Shown here: positions 31,590-40,783 of the stretch, piece by piece
How positions within the stretch are numbered: the stretch's first letter is position 1
How the letters are laid out: every line of letters starts with the position of its first letter
NCBI GenBank assembly: GCA_017940255.1
Contig: JAGAZB010000014.1
Span: forward strand, 182,489 to 246,488
Source of the DNA: Treponema sp.
Lineage (GTDB): Bacteria; Spirochaetota; Spirochaetia; Treponematales; Treponemataceae
Direction of reading: 5' to 3'
DNA length: 64,000 bases
The notes under the pieces: model-generated
Databases searched by the model: none
Told to the model about the DNA's origin: nothing
What the model saw: only the letters and a program-made list of their open reading frames with translations
Program-made: the position numbers and the translations under genes

Positions 31590-32405
31590 ATGAAAAGAAT
31601 TGCAGTAATTACAGGGGCTAGTTCTGGTATTGGACGAGAATTTACCAGACAGGTAGCCGATAAATACAAATTTGATGAAATCTGGATAATTGCCCGCCGA
31701 GAAGATAAACTGAGGGAACTCGAAACTGAAATTATACGTCCGGTTGTAATGGATGTCAGCGGAAAAGATGGAGTTCAGTCATTTAAAAATTTTCTTGAAA
31801 ATGAAGATAAAAAACTTAGGGCAGAAGGAAGTGGAATAGAAATTGGCCTTCTTATAAATAATGCCGGCTTTGGAACTTACGGTCCTTTTGAAGAAACTTC
31901 TTTGAGCCGTCAGTTAGATATGATTGATTTAAACTGTGTGACAGTAACAGGCATTTGTGGAGTTTCTTTGCCTTACCTTACAAAAGGTTCAGTGGTTATT
32001 AACACAGCCTCTTTAGCAGCCTTCCTGCCTCTTGGAAACTTTGCTGTTTATGCAGCAAGTAAATCCTATGTTTTGAGCTTTTCTGTGGCTCTTGCAGCGG
32101 AATTAAAAGACAAGGGAATAAAAGTTTGTGCCCTTTGTCCAGGTTCTGTTTCTTCTGAATTTGCAAATGTTGCTTCAAACGGAGCCCGCCGCGAAGTAAA
32201 GGGCGGTTTTCCTCCTCAAAAAGTTGTTGCTCAGTGCCTGCGCCGTGCTTTCCGCGGAAAGAAGATTGCCCTCTACCGTCCAAAGTGGCGTTTTTCCGCC
32301 TTTATGAGCCGTTTTGTAGGCCGTTATCTGGGCGCCCGCTTTACTTATAAATATCATAAACGTCCTAGAACTCCAGACACAGATCTTCAGAAAAAAGCAG
32401 ATTAA
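31590..32405 (+). CDS. Short-chain dehydrogenase/reductase
   Basis: 271 residues, classical SDR. Nucleotide-binding AVITGASSGIGREFTRQVAD, NNAGFGTYGPFEE, the catalytic Ser in VINTASLAAFLP and YAASKSYVLSFSVALAAELK (YxxxK). A basic C-terminal extension (FTYKYHKRPRTPDTD) follows. Substrate unknown; this subgroup (DltE/YqjQ-like) is usually annotated only as oxidoreductase. It is followed three bases later by pncB and starts a run of four tightly packed plus-strand genes. Confidence 0.88.
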   Translation: MKRIAVITGASSGIGREFTRQVADKYKFDEIWIIARREDKLRELETEIIRPVVMDVSGKDGVQSFKNFLENEDKKLRAEGSGIEIGLLINNAGFGTYGPFEETSLSRQLDMIDLNCVTVTGICGVSLPYLTKGSVVINTASLAAFLPLGNFAVYAASKSYVLSFSVALAAELKDKGIKVCALCPGSVSSEFANVASNGARREVKGGFPPQKVVAQCLRRAFRGKKIALYRPKWRFSAFMSRFVGRYLGARFTYKYHKRPRTPDTDLQKKAD

Positions 32406-32408
32406 TAT

Positions 32409-33848
32409 ATGGAAACAAGCGCATTATTTACAGATTTTTATGAATTGACTATGGCTCAGGGCTATTGGAAAGAAAATATGAATGAGCCGGTCGTTTTTGA
32501 TATGTTCTTCCGGAAAAATCCTTTTAACGGGGGCTTTTCTGTTCTTGCAGGAAACGAAACTTTAATTGATATAATTACAGAATTCCGTTTTTCAGATGAA
32601 GATATTGCCTTTCTTGCTGAACAAAAGATTTTTGAAAAAGGATTTTTAGATTACTTAAAGGATTTTCGCTTTACTGGTGATTTATACACAATGGATGAAG
32701 GAACAATTGTTTTTCCTCAGGAACCTATTGTTCGCATACATGCCAACCTTATAGAAGCGCAAATTCTTGAAGGTCTTGTACTTAATCACATTAATTTTCA
32801 AAGCCTTATTGCGACCAAAACTGCCAGAACTTATCTGGCAAGTAAAAAAGCTCCTATCATGGAATTTGGTTTGCGTCGTGCCCAGGGACCAGACGGGGCA
32901 ATGAGTGCCAGCCGGGCTGCTTTTATAGGCGGAGCCTCCGGCACTTCCAACACTCTTGCCGGCAAACGTTTTGGCATTCCTGTAATGGGAACAATGGCCC
33001 ATTCCTGGATTATGTCTCACAATTCAGAATTAGAAGCCTTTAGAGAATATTCAAAAATCTACCCGGATAATTCTGTATTTTTAATCGACACTTATGACAC
33101 CCTTCATTCAGGAATTCAAAATGCTATTGAAGTAGGGCGTGAACTTGCAGCTGCAGGACACTCGTTTGGAGTTCGTCTTGATAGCGGAGATATTTCTTAT
33201 CTTTCCCGCGAAGTTCGTAAGATTCTTGATGCCGCAGGTTTTACAGATGCTAAAATCAGTGTGTCAAATGAACTTACCGAAGAAATCATTTCAACCCTTA
33301 CTGCAAATGGAGCACCAATAGATTCCTGGGGAGTGGGCACCAATATGGTTACCGGCGGTTCCGAATCTTCTTTTACCGGCGTATATAAGCTTTCTGCCCG
33401 CTATAACAGACTGGCAAATATGCTTCAGCCAACCATGAAGTTTTCCGAAAATCCTGCCAAAATGACAAATCCAGGCGTAAAAAATGTCTGGCGCCTTTAT
33501 GATGAAAATGGAATGGCCGGTGCCGATATTCTCTCACTTGAAAACGAAGTAATTGAAGCAGATAAAGAATACCGTTACTTTCACACAATGGTAGATTACC
33601 GGCAGTTCCTTTTTACGGCTTCTAAAGTGGAAGCTTTACTCAAAAAAAGGCTGGAAAATGGCCGCAGAACTCAACCAAGAGAAAAGGATTCAGTACAGAT
33701 TAGAAAAAGCCGCAAGGTAATGGAAACTCAACTTGATACTTTTGATGAATCTTATAAAAGAATCTTAAATCCTCATATTTATAAAGTTTCTTTATCAGAA
33801 AACTTGAAAGATTTAAAAAAGATGTTTATCGAGGCAAATATCAGATGA
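32409..33848 (+). CDS. pncB: Nicotinate phosphoribosyltransferase
   Basis: 479 residues. Converts nicotinate and PRPP to nicotinate mononucleotide in NAD salvage. Start ETSALFTDFYELTMAQGYW is diagnostic; FGLRRAQGPDGAMSASRAAF, GGASGTSNTLAGKRFGIPV, TMAHSWIMSH (the autophosphorylated His region) and VRLDSGDISYLSREV follow. It resembles the Gram-positive long type. It overlaps the GH3 gene by four bases (ATGA). It could provide nicotinate mononucleotide for NaAD, the substrate of LarB, but this is only general metabolism. Confidence 0.95.
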   Translation: METSALFTDFYELTMAQGYWKENMNEPVVFDMFFRKNPFNGGFSVLAGNETLIDIITEFRFSDEDIAFLAEQKIFEKGFLDYLKDFRFTGDLYTMDEGTIVFPQEPIVRIHANLIEAQILEGLVLNHINFQSLIATKTARTYLASKKAPIMEFGLRRAQGPDGAMSASRAAFIGGASGTSNTLAGKRFGIPVMGTMAHSWIMSHNSELEAFREYSKIYPDNSVFLIDTYDTLHSGIQNAIEVGRELAAAGHSFGVRLDSGDISYLSREVRKILDAAGFTDAKISVSNELTEEIISTLTANGAPIDSWGVGTNMVTGGSESSFTGVYKLSARYNRLANMLQPTMKFSENPAKMTNPGVKNVWRLYDENGMAGADILSLENEVIEADKEYRYFHTMVDYRQFLFTASKVEALLKKRLENGRRTQPREKDSVQIRKSRKVMETQLDTFDESYKRILNPHIYKVSLSENLKDLKKMFIEANIR

Positions 33849-35059
33849 TTTATAACATGAAAATGAAGAAAAACTTACTCGCACTTTCTCTGCTTCCTCT
33901 TCTTATTTCCTGCGGGGGGCCAGATAAGCAGACAAAAAAAGAAATGCAGTCGCATCGCTCTGCTGCGGAATTTAATGCTTATGTAAAAGAAAACAAAGCT
34001 GCACATGAAGCTGAGATTGCCGAATTTGTAAAAAACATGCCCCTTGAGCAAAAAATTGCCCAGATGTTTATAGAAAATCTTGAAGGAAATGTAAACTTCA
34101 GATCTTTTGAAAGCGTGGGAGCTGTAAATGGCAGTAATGATAAAACTCCCCTGGTAGCAGGTGGTTATCTGTATTTTTCATATAATATTGGAAACAGCCG
34201 CCAGGAAATGAAAGCCTTTAATGATTCTGTAATGGCTTATTGTGATGAATACAAGATTATTCATCCCTTTTTGTCTGTAGATCAGGAAGGAGGCTGGGTG
34301 AGCCGGCTTAAAAAACTAAATGAAAAGCTACCTTCTAATGAAGATGTGGCTTCTTCTATGTCTGTTGAAGATGCTTATACTCTTTACACAAATCAGGCCC
34401 GGCAAATGGCAGAGATGGGCTTTCATATGAATCTTGCTCCTGTAATAGAAGTTTGTACTGATGATAACAAAGAATTTTTAGATGGACGCAGTTTTGGTTC
34501 TTTGGAGCAGGTTCTTTCTTATGGAAGGGCCTGCATAAACGGTTACGAAAATGCCGGAATTGCAACTGTAGTAAAACACTTTCCGGGAAATACAAATACT
34601 GATCCACACACAGGCCTTCCAGAAATTACACTGGCCAGGGATGAACTTTTTGAATCGATAGAATCTTTTCATAAACTAATTGACTGCAATCCAGAAGCTC
34701 TGCTTATGTCTCATGCCCGCACTTCTGCAATAGACCCGGGAGTGCCTGCCTGCCTTTCAAAAGTTTGGGTAACAGATATTTTACGCAACGAATGGGGCTA
34801 TCAGGGACTTATTTTTTCTGATGATATTTTTATGGGGGCACTATCAGATAACGGTTATCCTCCTGAAGAAGCCGCTCTTATGGCTGTTGAAGCCGGAATC
34901 GATTGTATTATGATTTCCGAAAAGCGTTTTGCCCGTCCTGCTTCTGTTCTTTACAAAAAAGCTGCCGCAGATCCTGCTTTTGAAGAAAAAATTGATCGGG
35001 CAGTCTGCCGTATTTTGAGCTATAAAGAAAAGGCTCATTTGTGGGAAGGGGGAGAGTAA
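33845..35059 (+). CDS. GH3-family beta-N-acetylhexosaminidase-like lipoprotein
   Basis: 404 residues. A lipoprotein signal ends at LLISCGG. The GH3 N-terminal barrel shows LEQKIAQMFIENLEGN, LSVDQEGGWVSRLKKLNE, VVKHFPGNTNTDPHTGLP (NagZ-type His/Asp loop) and LIFSDDIFMGALSD with the nucleophile Asp. NagZ enzymes release N-acetylglucosamine from peptidoglycan fragments; here the lipid anchor would put it in the periplasm or outer membrane. No second GH3 domain. The start may be the coupled ATG 33845 or the ATG 15 or 21 bases later; the next gene overlaps the stop. Confidence 0.9.
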   Translation: MIYNMKMKKNLLALSLLPLLISCGGPDKQTKKEMQSHRSAAEFNAYVKENKAAHEAEIAEFVKNMPLEQKIAQMFIENLEGNVNFRSFESVGAVNGSNDKTPLVAGGYLYFSYNIGNSRQEMKAFNDSVMAYCDEYKIIHPFLSVDQEGGWVSRLKKLNEKLPSNEDVASSMSVEDAYTLYTNQARQMAEMGFHMNLAPVIEVCTDDNKEFLDGRSFGSLEQVLSYGRACINGYENAGIATVVKHFPGNTNTDPHTGLPEITLARDELFESIESFHKLIDCNPEALLMSHARTSAIDPGVPACLSKVWVTDILRNEWGYQGLIFSDDIFMGALSDNGYPPEEAALMAVEAGIDCIMISEKRFARPASVLYKKAAADPAFEEKIDRAVCRILSYKEKAHLWEGGE

Positions 35060-35910
35060 TGTGTGCAAAACAAAAAAAGCCTTCTGGAAGGGAAGCTTTT
35101 GAAGAGTATTATTCATCACTCTTTCCGGAGCGCTGGCAGAAGATAAAAGAAGCCTTCGTGAAGGAAAACACTCCCGTTGAATATCATATTCCCGGGGCCG
35201 AAAAAAGCTACTTTCTTGACAGTGCTTCTGTTCTTGCAGCCCTTTGTCTTCCTCTGGACGAATCCGAAAATATCCTTGATTTATGTGCTGCACCCGGAGG
35301 AAAAACTCTGGTAATTGCATCCAGAATGAGTTCAGACGCCCGCCTTTCTTCAAACGAGCGCTCCCCGGAACGCAAGCACCGCCTTGCAACCGTCGTTTCC
35401 GAATGTCTTCCCGAATCTATTTCCAGCCGCATCCTGGTTTCCTGCTCTGATGGTGCCACCTGGTGCCGCCGCCAGACCGAATGCTTTGACCGCATCCTTC
35501 TTGATGCGCCATGTTCTTCTGAACGCCACGTCTTTAATGATGAAAAGTATCTCTCGCAATGGTCTTTATCCCGCATAAAAACCGTTGCAATGGAAGAGTG
35601 GGCCCTTTTGTCATCCGCTTTCCGCCTTTTAACTCCGGGCGGAATAATGGTCTATTCAACCTGTGCCCTCTGTCCCCAGGAAAATGACGGCATGATGGAA
35701 CGCCTTGTTAAAAAATTCGGTAAGGAAGAATGTACGGTAACTTTTCTTGAAGCAAAACCTGAGCTTTCAGAAATAAAAGATTTTGTTAATGATGATTTTA
35801 AACTTCCACCTTACGAGAAAACTCTGTATGGCTATCAGATTTTGCCGGATACTTCGGGTGGAGCCGGACCTATTTATTTTTCAATTATCTCTAAGCAAAT
35901 TCATAACTAG
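35059..35910 (+). CDS. RsmB/NSUN-family RNA m5C methyltransferase
   Basis: 283 residues. SAM-binding LDLCAAPGGKTLVIASRM, DRILLDAPCSSERHV with the PC motif and MVYSTCALCPQENDGMM with the TC nucleophile Cys define the m5C rRNA/tRNA methyltransferases. It lacks the NusB-like N-terminal domain of RsmB and most resembles the small NSUN4-like or RsmF-like forms. ATG 35059 (TAATG overlap with the GH3 stop, GGGAGAG upstream) is preferred over an in-frame start 18 bases earlier. Confidence 0.88.
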   Translation: MCAKQKKPSGREAFEEYYSSLFPERWQKIKEAFVKENTPVEYHIPGAEKSYFLDSASVLAALCLPLDESENILDLCAAPGGKTLVIASRMSSDARLSSNERSPERKHRLATVVSECLPESISSRILVSCSDGATWCRRQTECFDRILLDAPCSSERHVFNDEKYLSQWSLSRIKTVAMEEWALLSSAFRLLTPGGIMVYSTCALCPQENDGMMERLVKKFGKEECTVTFLEAKPELSEIKDFVNDDFKLPPYEKTLYGYQILPDTSGGAGPIYFSIISKQIHN

Positions 35911-35913
35911 CTC

Positions 35914-35941
35914 TTGAAATTTTTCAATAAAATGCGATAAT
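35914..35941 (+). promoter_or_regulatory. Promoter TTGAAA-N16-GATAAT of the GAF/HD-GYP gene
   Basis: TTGAAA (35914-35919), 16 bases, GATAAT (35936-35941), then eight bases to ATG 35950. Confidence 0.7.
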
Positions 35942-35949
35942 AGTTAAAT

Positions 35950-37197
35950 ATGAAACAAGAAAAAAATGAGGATAAACTTCAGCGTATTATCGAGATTGAA
36001 CGCCAGCTGAATGAAATTCAGGATGTTGACGTACTTCTTGAGCGTATTCTTACAGAAACCAGACGAATTGTTAATGCTGATGCTGGTTCTATTTACGTTG
36101 TTGAAGGTGAAAAAATAAAAATCAAATACGGGCAGAATGATACTCATCTTAAAGAACTTGCCCCTGGAGAAAAACTTCCTTATACTTGTTTCTCATTCCC
36201 TATAAACGAAAAGCAGATTTGTGGTTATGTTGCACTTACTGGCAAACCATTGAATATTAAAGACTGCTACGAAATTCCAGAAGATAAACCTTATAAATTC
36301 AATAAAAATACTGATATAACAACTAATTACCGAACAAAATCTATGTACACTTTCCCTTTAAAAATGGCAAATGGTGTACTTCTTGGTGTTATCCAGATTA
36401 TTAACGCTAAAGATGAAAATGGACGTGTAGTTAGTTTTGATGATGAAGCAGAGCTTTTGATTACTCACTTTGCTTCAAGTGCGGTTCAGGCTTTACAGCA
36501 TGCTTATGTTACTGCAAACATGGTAAAGCGTATCCTTAAAATGGCTGAATTCCGCGATCCTAAAGAAACTTATCCTCATGTTGAGCGTGTTTCTTCATTC
36601 TCTCTTGAAATCTACGACCGCTGGGCTTTTAACCATAATATTCCGGAAGCAGAACAGCACCAGTACCGCGATAATCTAAAAATCGCCGCAAAATTTCATG
36701 ATGTTGGTAAAGTCGGAATTTCTGATGTAATTCTAAAAAAATCCTTTCCTCGTTTTACAGATGAAGAAAGAAATATAATGAAAGGACACACTTGTATTGG
36801 TGCCCAGCTTTTTGATCCTCCAGAGTCTATTCTTGATAAAATGTCTCAGGAAGTAGCTTTGCATCACCATGACCGCTGGGATGGTGGCGAAACTGGTTAC
36901 CCTGGAAATATCAGATTAAGTGATTTTTCTATAAAAGATGGTATTGTTCCAAAAACAGAACCTCTTAGTGGAAATGATATTCCTTTGTGCGCGCGAATTG
37001 TTGCAATTGCCGATGTTTTTGATGCATTAAGCCATCGCCGTTGCTATAAGGATGCCTGGACAATTGATGATGCTTTTGCCGAAATACAGAATAATGCAGG
37101 TACTCAGTTTGATCCTGAAGTTGTTCTTGCCTTTATGCAGGTTCGTGACCGCATCTGTTCAATTTCTCTTGCATTCCCGGACGAAACTGAAAATTAA
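35950..37197 (+). CDS. GAF plus HD-GYP c-di-GMP phosphodiesterase
   Basis: 415 residues. GAF sensor domain (about 15-185: DVDVLLERILTETRRIVNAD, AGSIYVVEG) followed by an HD-GYP domain (about 190-400) with AAKFHDVGKVGISDVILKK (HD), MKGHTCIGAQLF, VALHHHDRWDGGETGYPG (HHxxxDGxGYP-type) and ARIVAIADVFDALSHRR. All metal ligands are present, so c-di-GMP hydrolysis is expected, with a small ligand sensed by GAF. Soluble, no membrane segment. Stands in its own short transcript and converges on the yaiI-like gene. Confidence 0.92.
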   Translation: MKQEKNEDKLQRIIEIERQLNEIQDVDVLLERILTETRRIVNADAGSIYVVEGEKIKIKYGQNDTHLKELAPGEKLPYTCFSFPINEKQICGYVALTGKPLNIKDCYEIPEDKPYKFNKNTDITTNYRTKSMYTFPLKMANGVLLGVIQIINAKDENGRVVSFDDEAELLITHFASSAVQALQHAYVTANMVKRILKMAEFRDPKETYPHVERVSSFSLEIYDRWAFNHNIPEAEQHQYRDNLKIAAKFHDVGKVGISDVILKKSFPRFTDEERNIMKGHTCIGAQLFDPPESILDKMSQEVALHHHDRWDGGETGYPGNIRLSDFSIKDGIVPKTEPLSGNDIPLCARIVAIADVFDALSHRRCYKDAWTIDDAFAEIQNNAGTQFDPEVVLAFMQVRDRICSISLAFPDETEN

Positions 37198-37209
37198 GTT
37201 TATTTAATC

Positions 37210-37677
37210 TTATTTAAGTTTTCTAAGCTGTTGATGTAGGATTTTGTCAAAAGAGTTTGCAAATTGTGCAAACTTTTTTTTGTCATAGCCTTCATTAAAA
37301 TGCTGAACTAATCCAATTTCTGCAAGTTGAAGATCGAAGTTTCTTTCAGAAAGTCTTTCTTTTATATTTTCTTTTGTAAAAATTGTTCCACGGTCGTTTA
37401 TTACGCAGATTCCTTTTGAAATTAACCTGTCAGCAAAAACAATATCTTTAGTAATTACAAGATCTTCTTCATTTACGTGTTCAAAAATGTAGTTGTCTGC
37501 AGCATCTTTTTCCTGATTGCAGATAATCATCTGAAAAGGACCTTCATTGCATTTTATTTCTCTGTTTGCAACAAAAAATGTTTCGGCATTGTTTCTGGCA
37601 GCCATTTTTACTGTGTGATTTCTTACAAGGGCGGGGCAGGAGTCTGCGTCTATCCAGATGTGAAGTTTTTGAGCCAA
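37210..37677 (-). CDS. YaiI/YqxD-family (DUF188) protein
   Basis: 155 residues. LHIWIDADSCPALVRNHTVK is the family's N-terminal motif with conserved Asp and Cys; NEEDLVITKDIVFADRLISK and NDRGTIFTKENIKERLSERN follow. The fold is PIN-like and a nuclease function is suspected but unproven. It is the last gene of the infC-rpmI-rplT-coiled-coil-zapA run, one base after zapA. Confidence 0.9.
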   Translation of the reverse strand: MAQKLHIWIDADSCPALVRNHTVKMAARNNAETFFVANREIKCNEGPFQMIICNQEKDAADNYIFEHVNEEDLVITKDIVFADRLISKGICVINDRGTIFTKENIKERLSERNFDLQLAEIGLVQHFNEGYDKKKFAQFANSFDKILHQQLRKLK

Positions 37678-37678
37678 A

Positions 37679-37990
37679 TTAAAGAACCTTACTGATTTTT
37701 TCTATCATTTCACGGGTACGTTTTTCAATTTCAACTGTATCCTGTGTAAATTCTGGTGGCAACTGACCGTTTTCAAGTGCAACCTTGTTTTTCTTTTCTT
37801 CGTAAACTTCATCACAAAGCATAATGCCCGAAAGAATTGCAACTTGTAAAGGACTTCGTATTGAATCAATTTTTGAAACGTCTTCTGTTATGCGTTTATA
37901 ATATCCGAGGAGTTTATCAAGATATTCTTCATTTTCGCTGGATTGAATTGTAAATTTAGCACCCAGCATATCAATTTTAAGCTGTCCCAT
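37679..37990 (-). CDS. zapA: Cell division protein ZapA
   Basis: 103 residues. N-terminal LKIDMLGAKFTIQSSENEEY, then the dimerising coiled coil. ZapA cross-links FtsZ filaments at the division site. Its ATG overlaps the stop of the preceding coiled-coil gene (TAATG), implying coupled synthesis. Length normal. Confidence 0.85.
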   Translation of the reverse strand: MGQLKIDMLGAKFTIQSSENEEYLDKLLGYYKRITEDVSKIDSIRSPLQVAILSGIMLCDEVYEEKKNKVALENGQLPPEFTQDTVEIEKRTREMIEKISKVL

Positions 37991-38514
37991 TAGAATATAT
38001 CAAATCCAAGATTATCCTGAGATTCTTCTGAATCATCAAAATTATCTTCAAAAACTTCTTCTTCCGGCTGATTATCTGCAATCTGCATGCTTTCGAAGTT
38101 TGGTTCTACAGGCGCTTCCTGAACAGAAGGTTGAATTGGTTGGTTATATTGAACGTAAGAAACAGGTTTTTGTTCAACTGCTTCTTCTTTTGGAGTTTCT
38201 TTCTGCTCTACAATTTGTGCTTGTGGGGCAGGTGAAGAAGGCGCTTGAACTGGTGCTGCATTTACAGAAGCGCCGCTCTTTAGAACGGCATTTTCTATAT
38301 AAAGCAGGCGGTCAAGCGCCTTTTTAATGCCACTCTCAATCTGGTTCTGATCTGTCTCAATAGAAGAAAGCTGCTCCGTCTTGCTTGAAAGCGCATTTGT
38401 GAGCTCTTGGCACTTTGTGCGGAGAGCATCGTTTTCAGCCTGAAGCTGTTGAATTTTTGCAACAGCACTTTCTACCTTTTGTTCAAGAAGCATTACCTGA
38501 TCAAGAGTTATCAT
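37990..38514 (-). CDS. Coiled-coil protein next to zapA, ZapB-like by position
   Basis: 174 residues. Residues 5-60 are a strong coiled coil (LLEQKVESAVAKIQQLQAEN, then DALRTKCQELTNALSSKTEQ), followed by a helix, and a Pro/Gln/Glu-rich tail ending in an acidic stretch EEVFEDNFDDSEESQDNLGF. The layout (coiled coil coupled to zapA) suggests a divisome adaptor such as ZapB, but sequence homology is not visible. Starts 13 bases behind rplT. Confidence 0.7.
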   Translation of the reverse strand: MITLDQVMLLEQKVESAVAKIQQLQAENDALRTKCQELTNALSSKTEQLSSIETDQNQIESGIKKALDRLLYIENAVLKSGASVNAAPVQAPSSPAPQAQIVEQKETPKEEAVEQKPVSYVQYNQPIQPSVQEAPVEPNFESMQIADNQPEEEVFEDNFDDSEESQDNLGFDIF

Positions 38515-38527
38515 AGCAAATCCTTAC

Positions 38528-38887
38528 TTAAGCCTTAAGAGCTTTCTTAGCTGCTTCAACAACAGCCTTGAATGCTACAGGGTCTTCAATAGCCATATTA
38601 GAGAGAGCCTTGCGGTTCAATTTAATACCTGCTTTGTTAACTCCGTCGATAAAGCGAGAGTATGTAAGACCTTCTTCACGAACTGCAGCATTAATACGTG
38701 CAATCCAGAGAGAGCGGAATTCATGCTTGCGGTCACGGCGGTCTACATATGCATGACCAAGGGCCTTAGTAACAGCATCTTTTGCTGGTTTGTAATTTGA
38801 TTTTCTATCACCGCGGAAACCCTTAGCGAGCTTCAAAATCTTTACACGGCGGTTCTTTCTTTTTGTTCCGTCTATTGCTCTTGACAT
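38528..38887 (-). CDS. rplT: Ribosomal protein bL20
   Basis: 119 residues. [37 protein letters not shown] and [20 protein letters not shown] are unmistakable. Binds 23S rRNA early in 50S assembly and represses its own operon in other bacteria. Third gene of the infC-rpmI-rplT cluster. Confidence 0.98.
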   Translation of the reverse strand: MSRAIDGTKRKNRRVKILKLAKGFRGDRKSNYKPAKDAVTKALGHAYVDRRDRKHEFRSLWIARINAAVREEGLTYSRFIDGVNKAGIKLNRKALSNMAIEDPVAFKAVVEAAKKALKA

Positions 38888-38899
38888 TTCATTCTCCTA

Positions 38900-39100
38900 T
38901 CAACCATATGGAAGCATCTGCTTTCTGATTTTCTTTGCGTCAGCTTCAGCGATATAACCAGTTTCGCGGAGCTGTCTCTTTCTCTTTGGAGAACGCTTTG
39001 TCAAAATATGACGAAGGTTCTGCTTCTTGTGCTTTACTTTGCCAGTTCCAGTAAGAGAGTATCTCTTAGCAGCTGACTTCTTTGTCTTCATTTTAGGCAT
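38900..39100 (-). CDS. rpmI: Ribosomal protein bL35
   Basis: 66 residues. [20 protein letters not shown] and [22 protein letters not shown] C-terminus are diagnostic of bL35. Lies between infC (3 bases) and rplT (12 bases). Confidence 0.98.
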   Translation of the reverse strand: MPKMKTKKSAAKRYSLTGTGKVKHKKQNLRHILTKRSPKRKRQLRETGYIAEADAKKIRKQMLPYG

Positions 39101-39103
39101 TTT

Positions 39104-39652
39104 CTAAACCTCTTTCTTTGCAACTTTTGATGAGATTGTCATTGACATATTTCTTCCGTCCATAGCGGCCGGTTTGTCAATATTGTACGCCGAGGTAAGT
39201 CGCTTTAACACCTCATTCAGAACATCATAGCCGAGTTCGGTATGGGCAAGTTCACGTCCGCGGAAACGGATTGTAACCTTTACCTTATCGCCTTCGTCTA
39301 AGAATTCCTGTATGTGTTTGGCTTTAGTATCAAGATCTCCTGCGCCAATTTTTGGCTGCATGCGGATTTCCTTCAACTTGAGTACTTTCTGATTCTTCTT
39401 GGAATCACGGAGCTTTTTTTCCTGTTCGAATCGGTACTTGCCATAATCGAGAATTTTACAAACCGGTGGGTTCGCATTCGGTGAAACTTCAACAAGGTCA
39501 AGATCCTTGTCTTTTGCCATTCGAAGGGCTTCCTGCGTAGCAATAATGCCAAGCTGTTTTCCTTCGTCATCAATAAGACGCACTTCTCTGACACGAATCA
39601 TTTCATTGATTCTCTGTCCCTTATTGTTGTTGTTATTATTCACGTATGCCAA
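39104..39652 (-). CDS. infC: Translation initiation factor IF-3
   Basis: 182 residues. [20 protein letters not shown], the linker, and [20 protein letters not shown], with [14 protein letters not shown], are diagnostic. IF-3 binds the 30S subunit and rejects non-canonical start codons. The start here is TTG at 39652-39650 behind AGGAGG with four bases between; no ATG is suitable. A rare start codon on infC lets IF-3 repress its own synthesis, as the AUU start does in E. coli. Confidence 0.97.
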   Translation of the reverse strand: MAYVNNNNNNKGQRINEMIRVREVRLIDDEGKQLGIIATQEALRMAKDKDLDLVEVSPNANPPVCKILDYGKYRFEQEKKLRDSKKNQKVLKLKEIRMQPKIGAGDLDTKAKHIQEFLDEGDKVKVTIRFRGRELAHTELGYDVLNEVLKRLTSAYNIDKPAAMDGRNMSMTISSKVAKKEV

Positions 39653-39657
39653 CGATC

Positions 39658-39683
39658 CTCCTAGTTGTAAATTTCTTACAACT
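39658..39683 (-). promoter_or_regulatory. Hairpin abutting the infC ribosome-binding site
   Basis: On the minus strand AGTTGTAA-GAAAT-TTACAACT (39683-39663) is a perfect 8-base stem that ends at the AGGAGG (39663-39658). Such a stem next to the Shine-Dalgarno could tune infC or the downstream L35/L20 genes. Confidence 0.6.
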
Positions 39684-39772
39684 TTAACACATAGCGTATT
39701 TAGTTATTATATTTATTTTTTAATAATGTGTCTATATACAAAATCGCTCTTTCATAAAAATATAATTCATTC

Positions 39773-39778
39773 TATACT
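39773..39778 (+). promoter_or_regulatory. -10 TATACT, six bases before the RNA methylase ATG
   Basis: TATACT-AAGGCA-ATG (39785). Predicted leaderless, although AAGG lies in the gap. Confidence 0.6.
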
Positions 39779-39784
39779 AAGGCA

Positions 39785-40783
39785 ATGGCAGAATTTATTT
39801 CTTCTTTTATAACAGGCTTTCAAGATGTTGTTGCTGCAGATTTGCCTGCTCGCCTTAAAGGTGTAAAAATTCTTGGAGTTTATGACGGACTTATTCATTA
39901 CTCATACAGCGGTAATTCCCGTGATCTGGAAAAGATAATTTATTTTAACAATACTTTCTTTCTTCTTAAATTTATGAAAGGCAAGGGGGCTTCTTTTCCT
40001 GCAATGGTTGGGGCTATTGCTTCTGAAAAAAAATATTATCTGATAAACAAAGGTACTTTCCGGGTTCGTTTTGTGCAGGAAAATCAGTTTGCAAAAGTTG
40101 ATAAGGCTCTTGTAAGAAAAGCTGAAGACGCAGTTTTAAATAATTCAAAGCTAAAAATTGACCGGGTTTCGCCTGAAACAGAAATCTGGTATTCAATCCG
40201 GCGGGAAGGCTTTGGTTTTTGCGGACAGTTGATTTCTAAAAGGGAATTTACAGAAAAAAATCTGAATAAGGGTGAGCTTCGTCCTGAAATTGCTTATCTT
40301 ATATGTTCTTTTGCGGGTATATCTGGAAGCGGGGAAGAAGTGCTCGCTGACCCTTTTTGCGGTTATGGTTCTATTCCGGTTCAACTGGCAAAAAAATTCC
40401 GCTTTAAGAAACTTTATGCATCAGATATAGATGAAGAAAAAATACAAATGGTGAGCCAGAAAAAGCAGCTTGCCGGAAATGATTCTGTAGAAGTTTTTGT
40501 TCAGGATGCATTAAAGGCAGAAAAATTTGCTGATAAGTCTCTTGACCTTGTAATTACTGACCCGCCCTGGGGCTATTACGAAGATATTGGTGATATAAAC
40601 AAGTTTTATGCGCAAATGTTTGCTTCATTCAGAAGAATTCTAAAGGATGATGGAAGACTTGTTATTCTTTCTGCTCGTAAGGAAGAAATAGAAAAGGCTG
40701 CTTCCGATGCAAAATTCAGCATAGAAAACAGCCTTCATACTTTAGTAAACGGAAAAAAAGCTTCGCTCTATCTATTTGTATAA
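39785..40783 (+). CDS. THUMP-type RNA methyltransferase
   Basis: 332 residues. N-terminal half (about 1-160) fits a THUMP-like RNA-binding region; the methylase half shows GELRPEIAYLICSFAGI, LADPFCGYGSIPVQLAKKF (SAM loop) and LDLVITDPPWGYYEDIG with the DPPWG motif (D/NPPY/W) of N-methylating RNA methylases (UPF0020/TRM11/RlmL group). Likely an rRNA or tRNA m2G enzyme. Its stop overlaps the convergent sppA gene by 12 bases. Confidence 0.82.
   Translation: MAEFISSFITGFQDVVAADLPARLKGVKILGVYDGLIHYSYSGNSRDLEKIIYFNNTFFLLKFMKGKGASFPAMVGAIASEKKYYLINKGTFRVRFVQENQFAKVDKALVRKAEDAVLNNSKLKIDRVSPETEIWYSIRREGFGFCGQLISKREFTEKNLNKGELRPEIAYLICSFAGISGSGEEVLADPFCGYGSIPVQLAKKFRFKKLYASDIDEEKIQMVSQKKQLAGNDSVEVFVQDALKAEKFADKSLDLVITDPPWGYYEDIGDINKFYAQMFASFRRILKDDGRLVILSARKEEIEKAASDAKFSIENSLHTLVNGKKASLYLFV

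Noticed and set aside
32175..32357. Small minus-strand ORFs opposite the SDR gene
   Set aside because: Shadows of the coding strand; no start signals.
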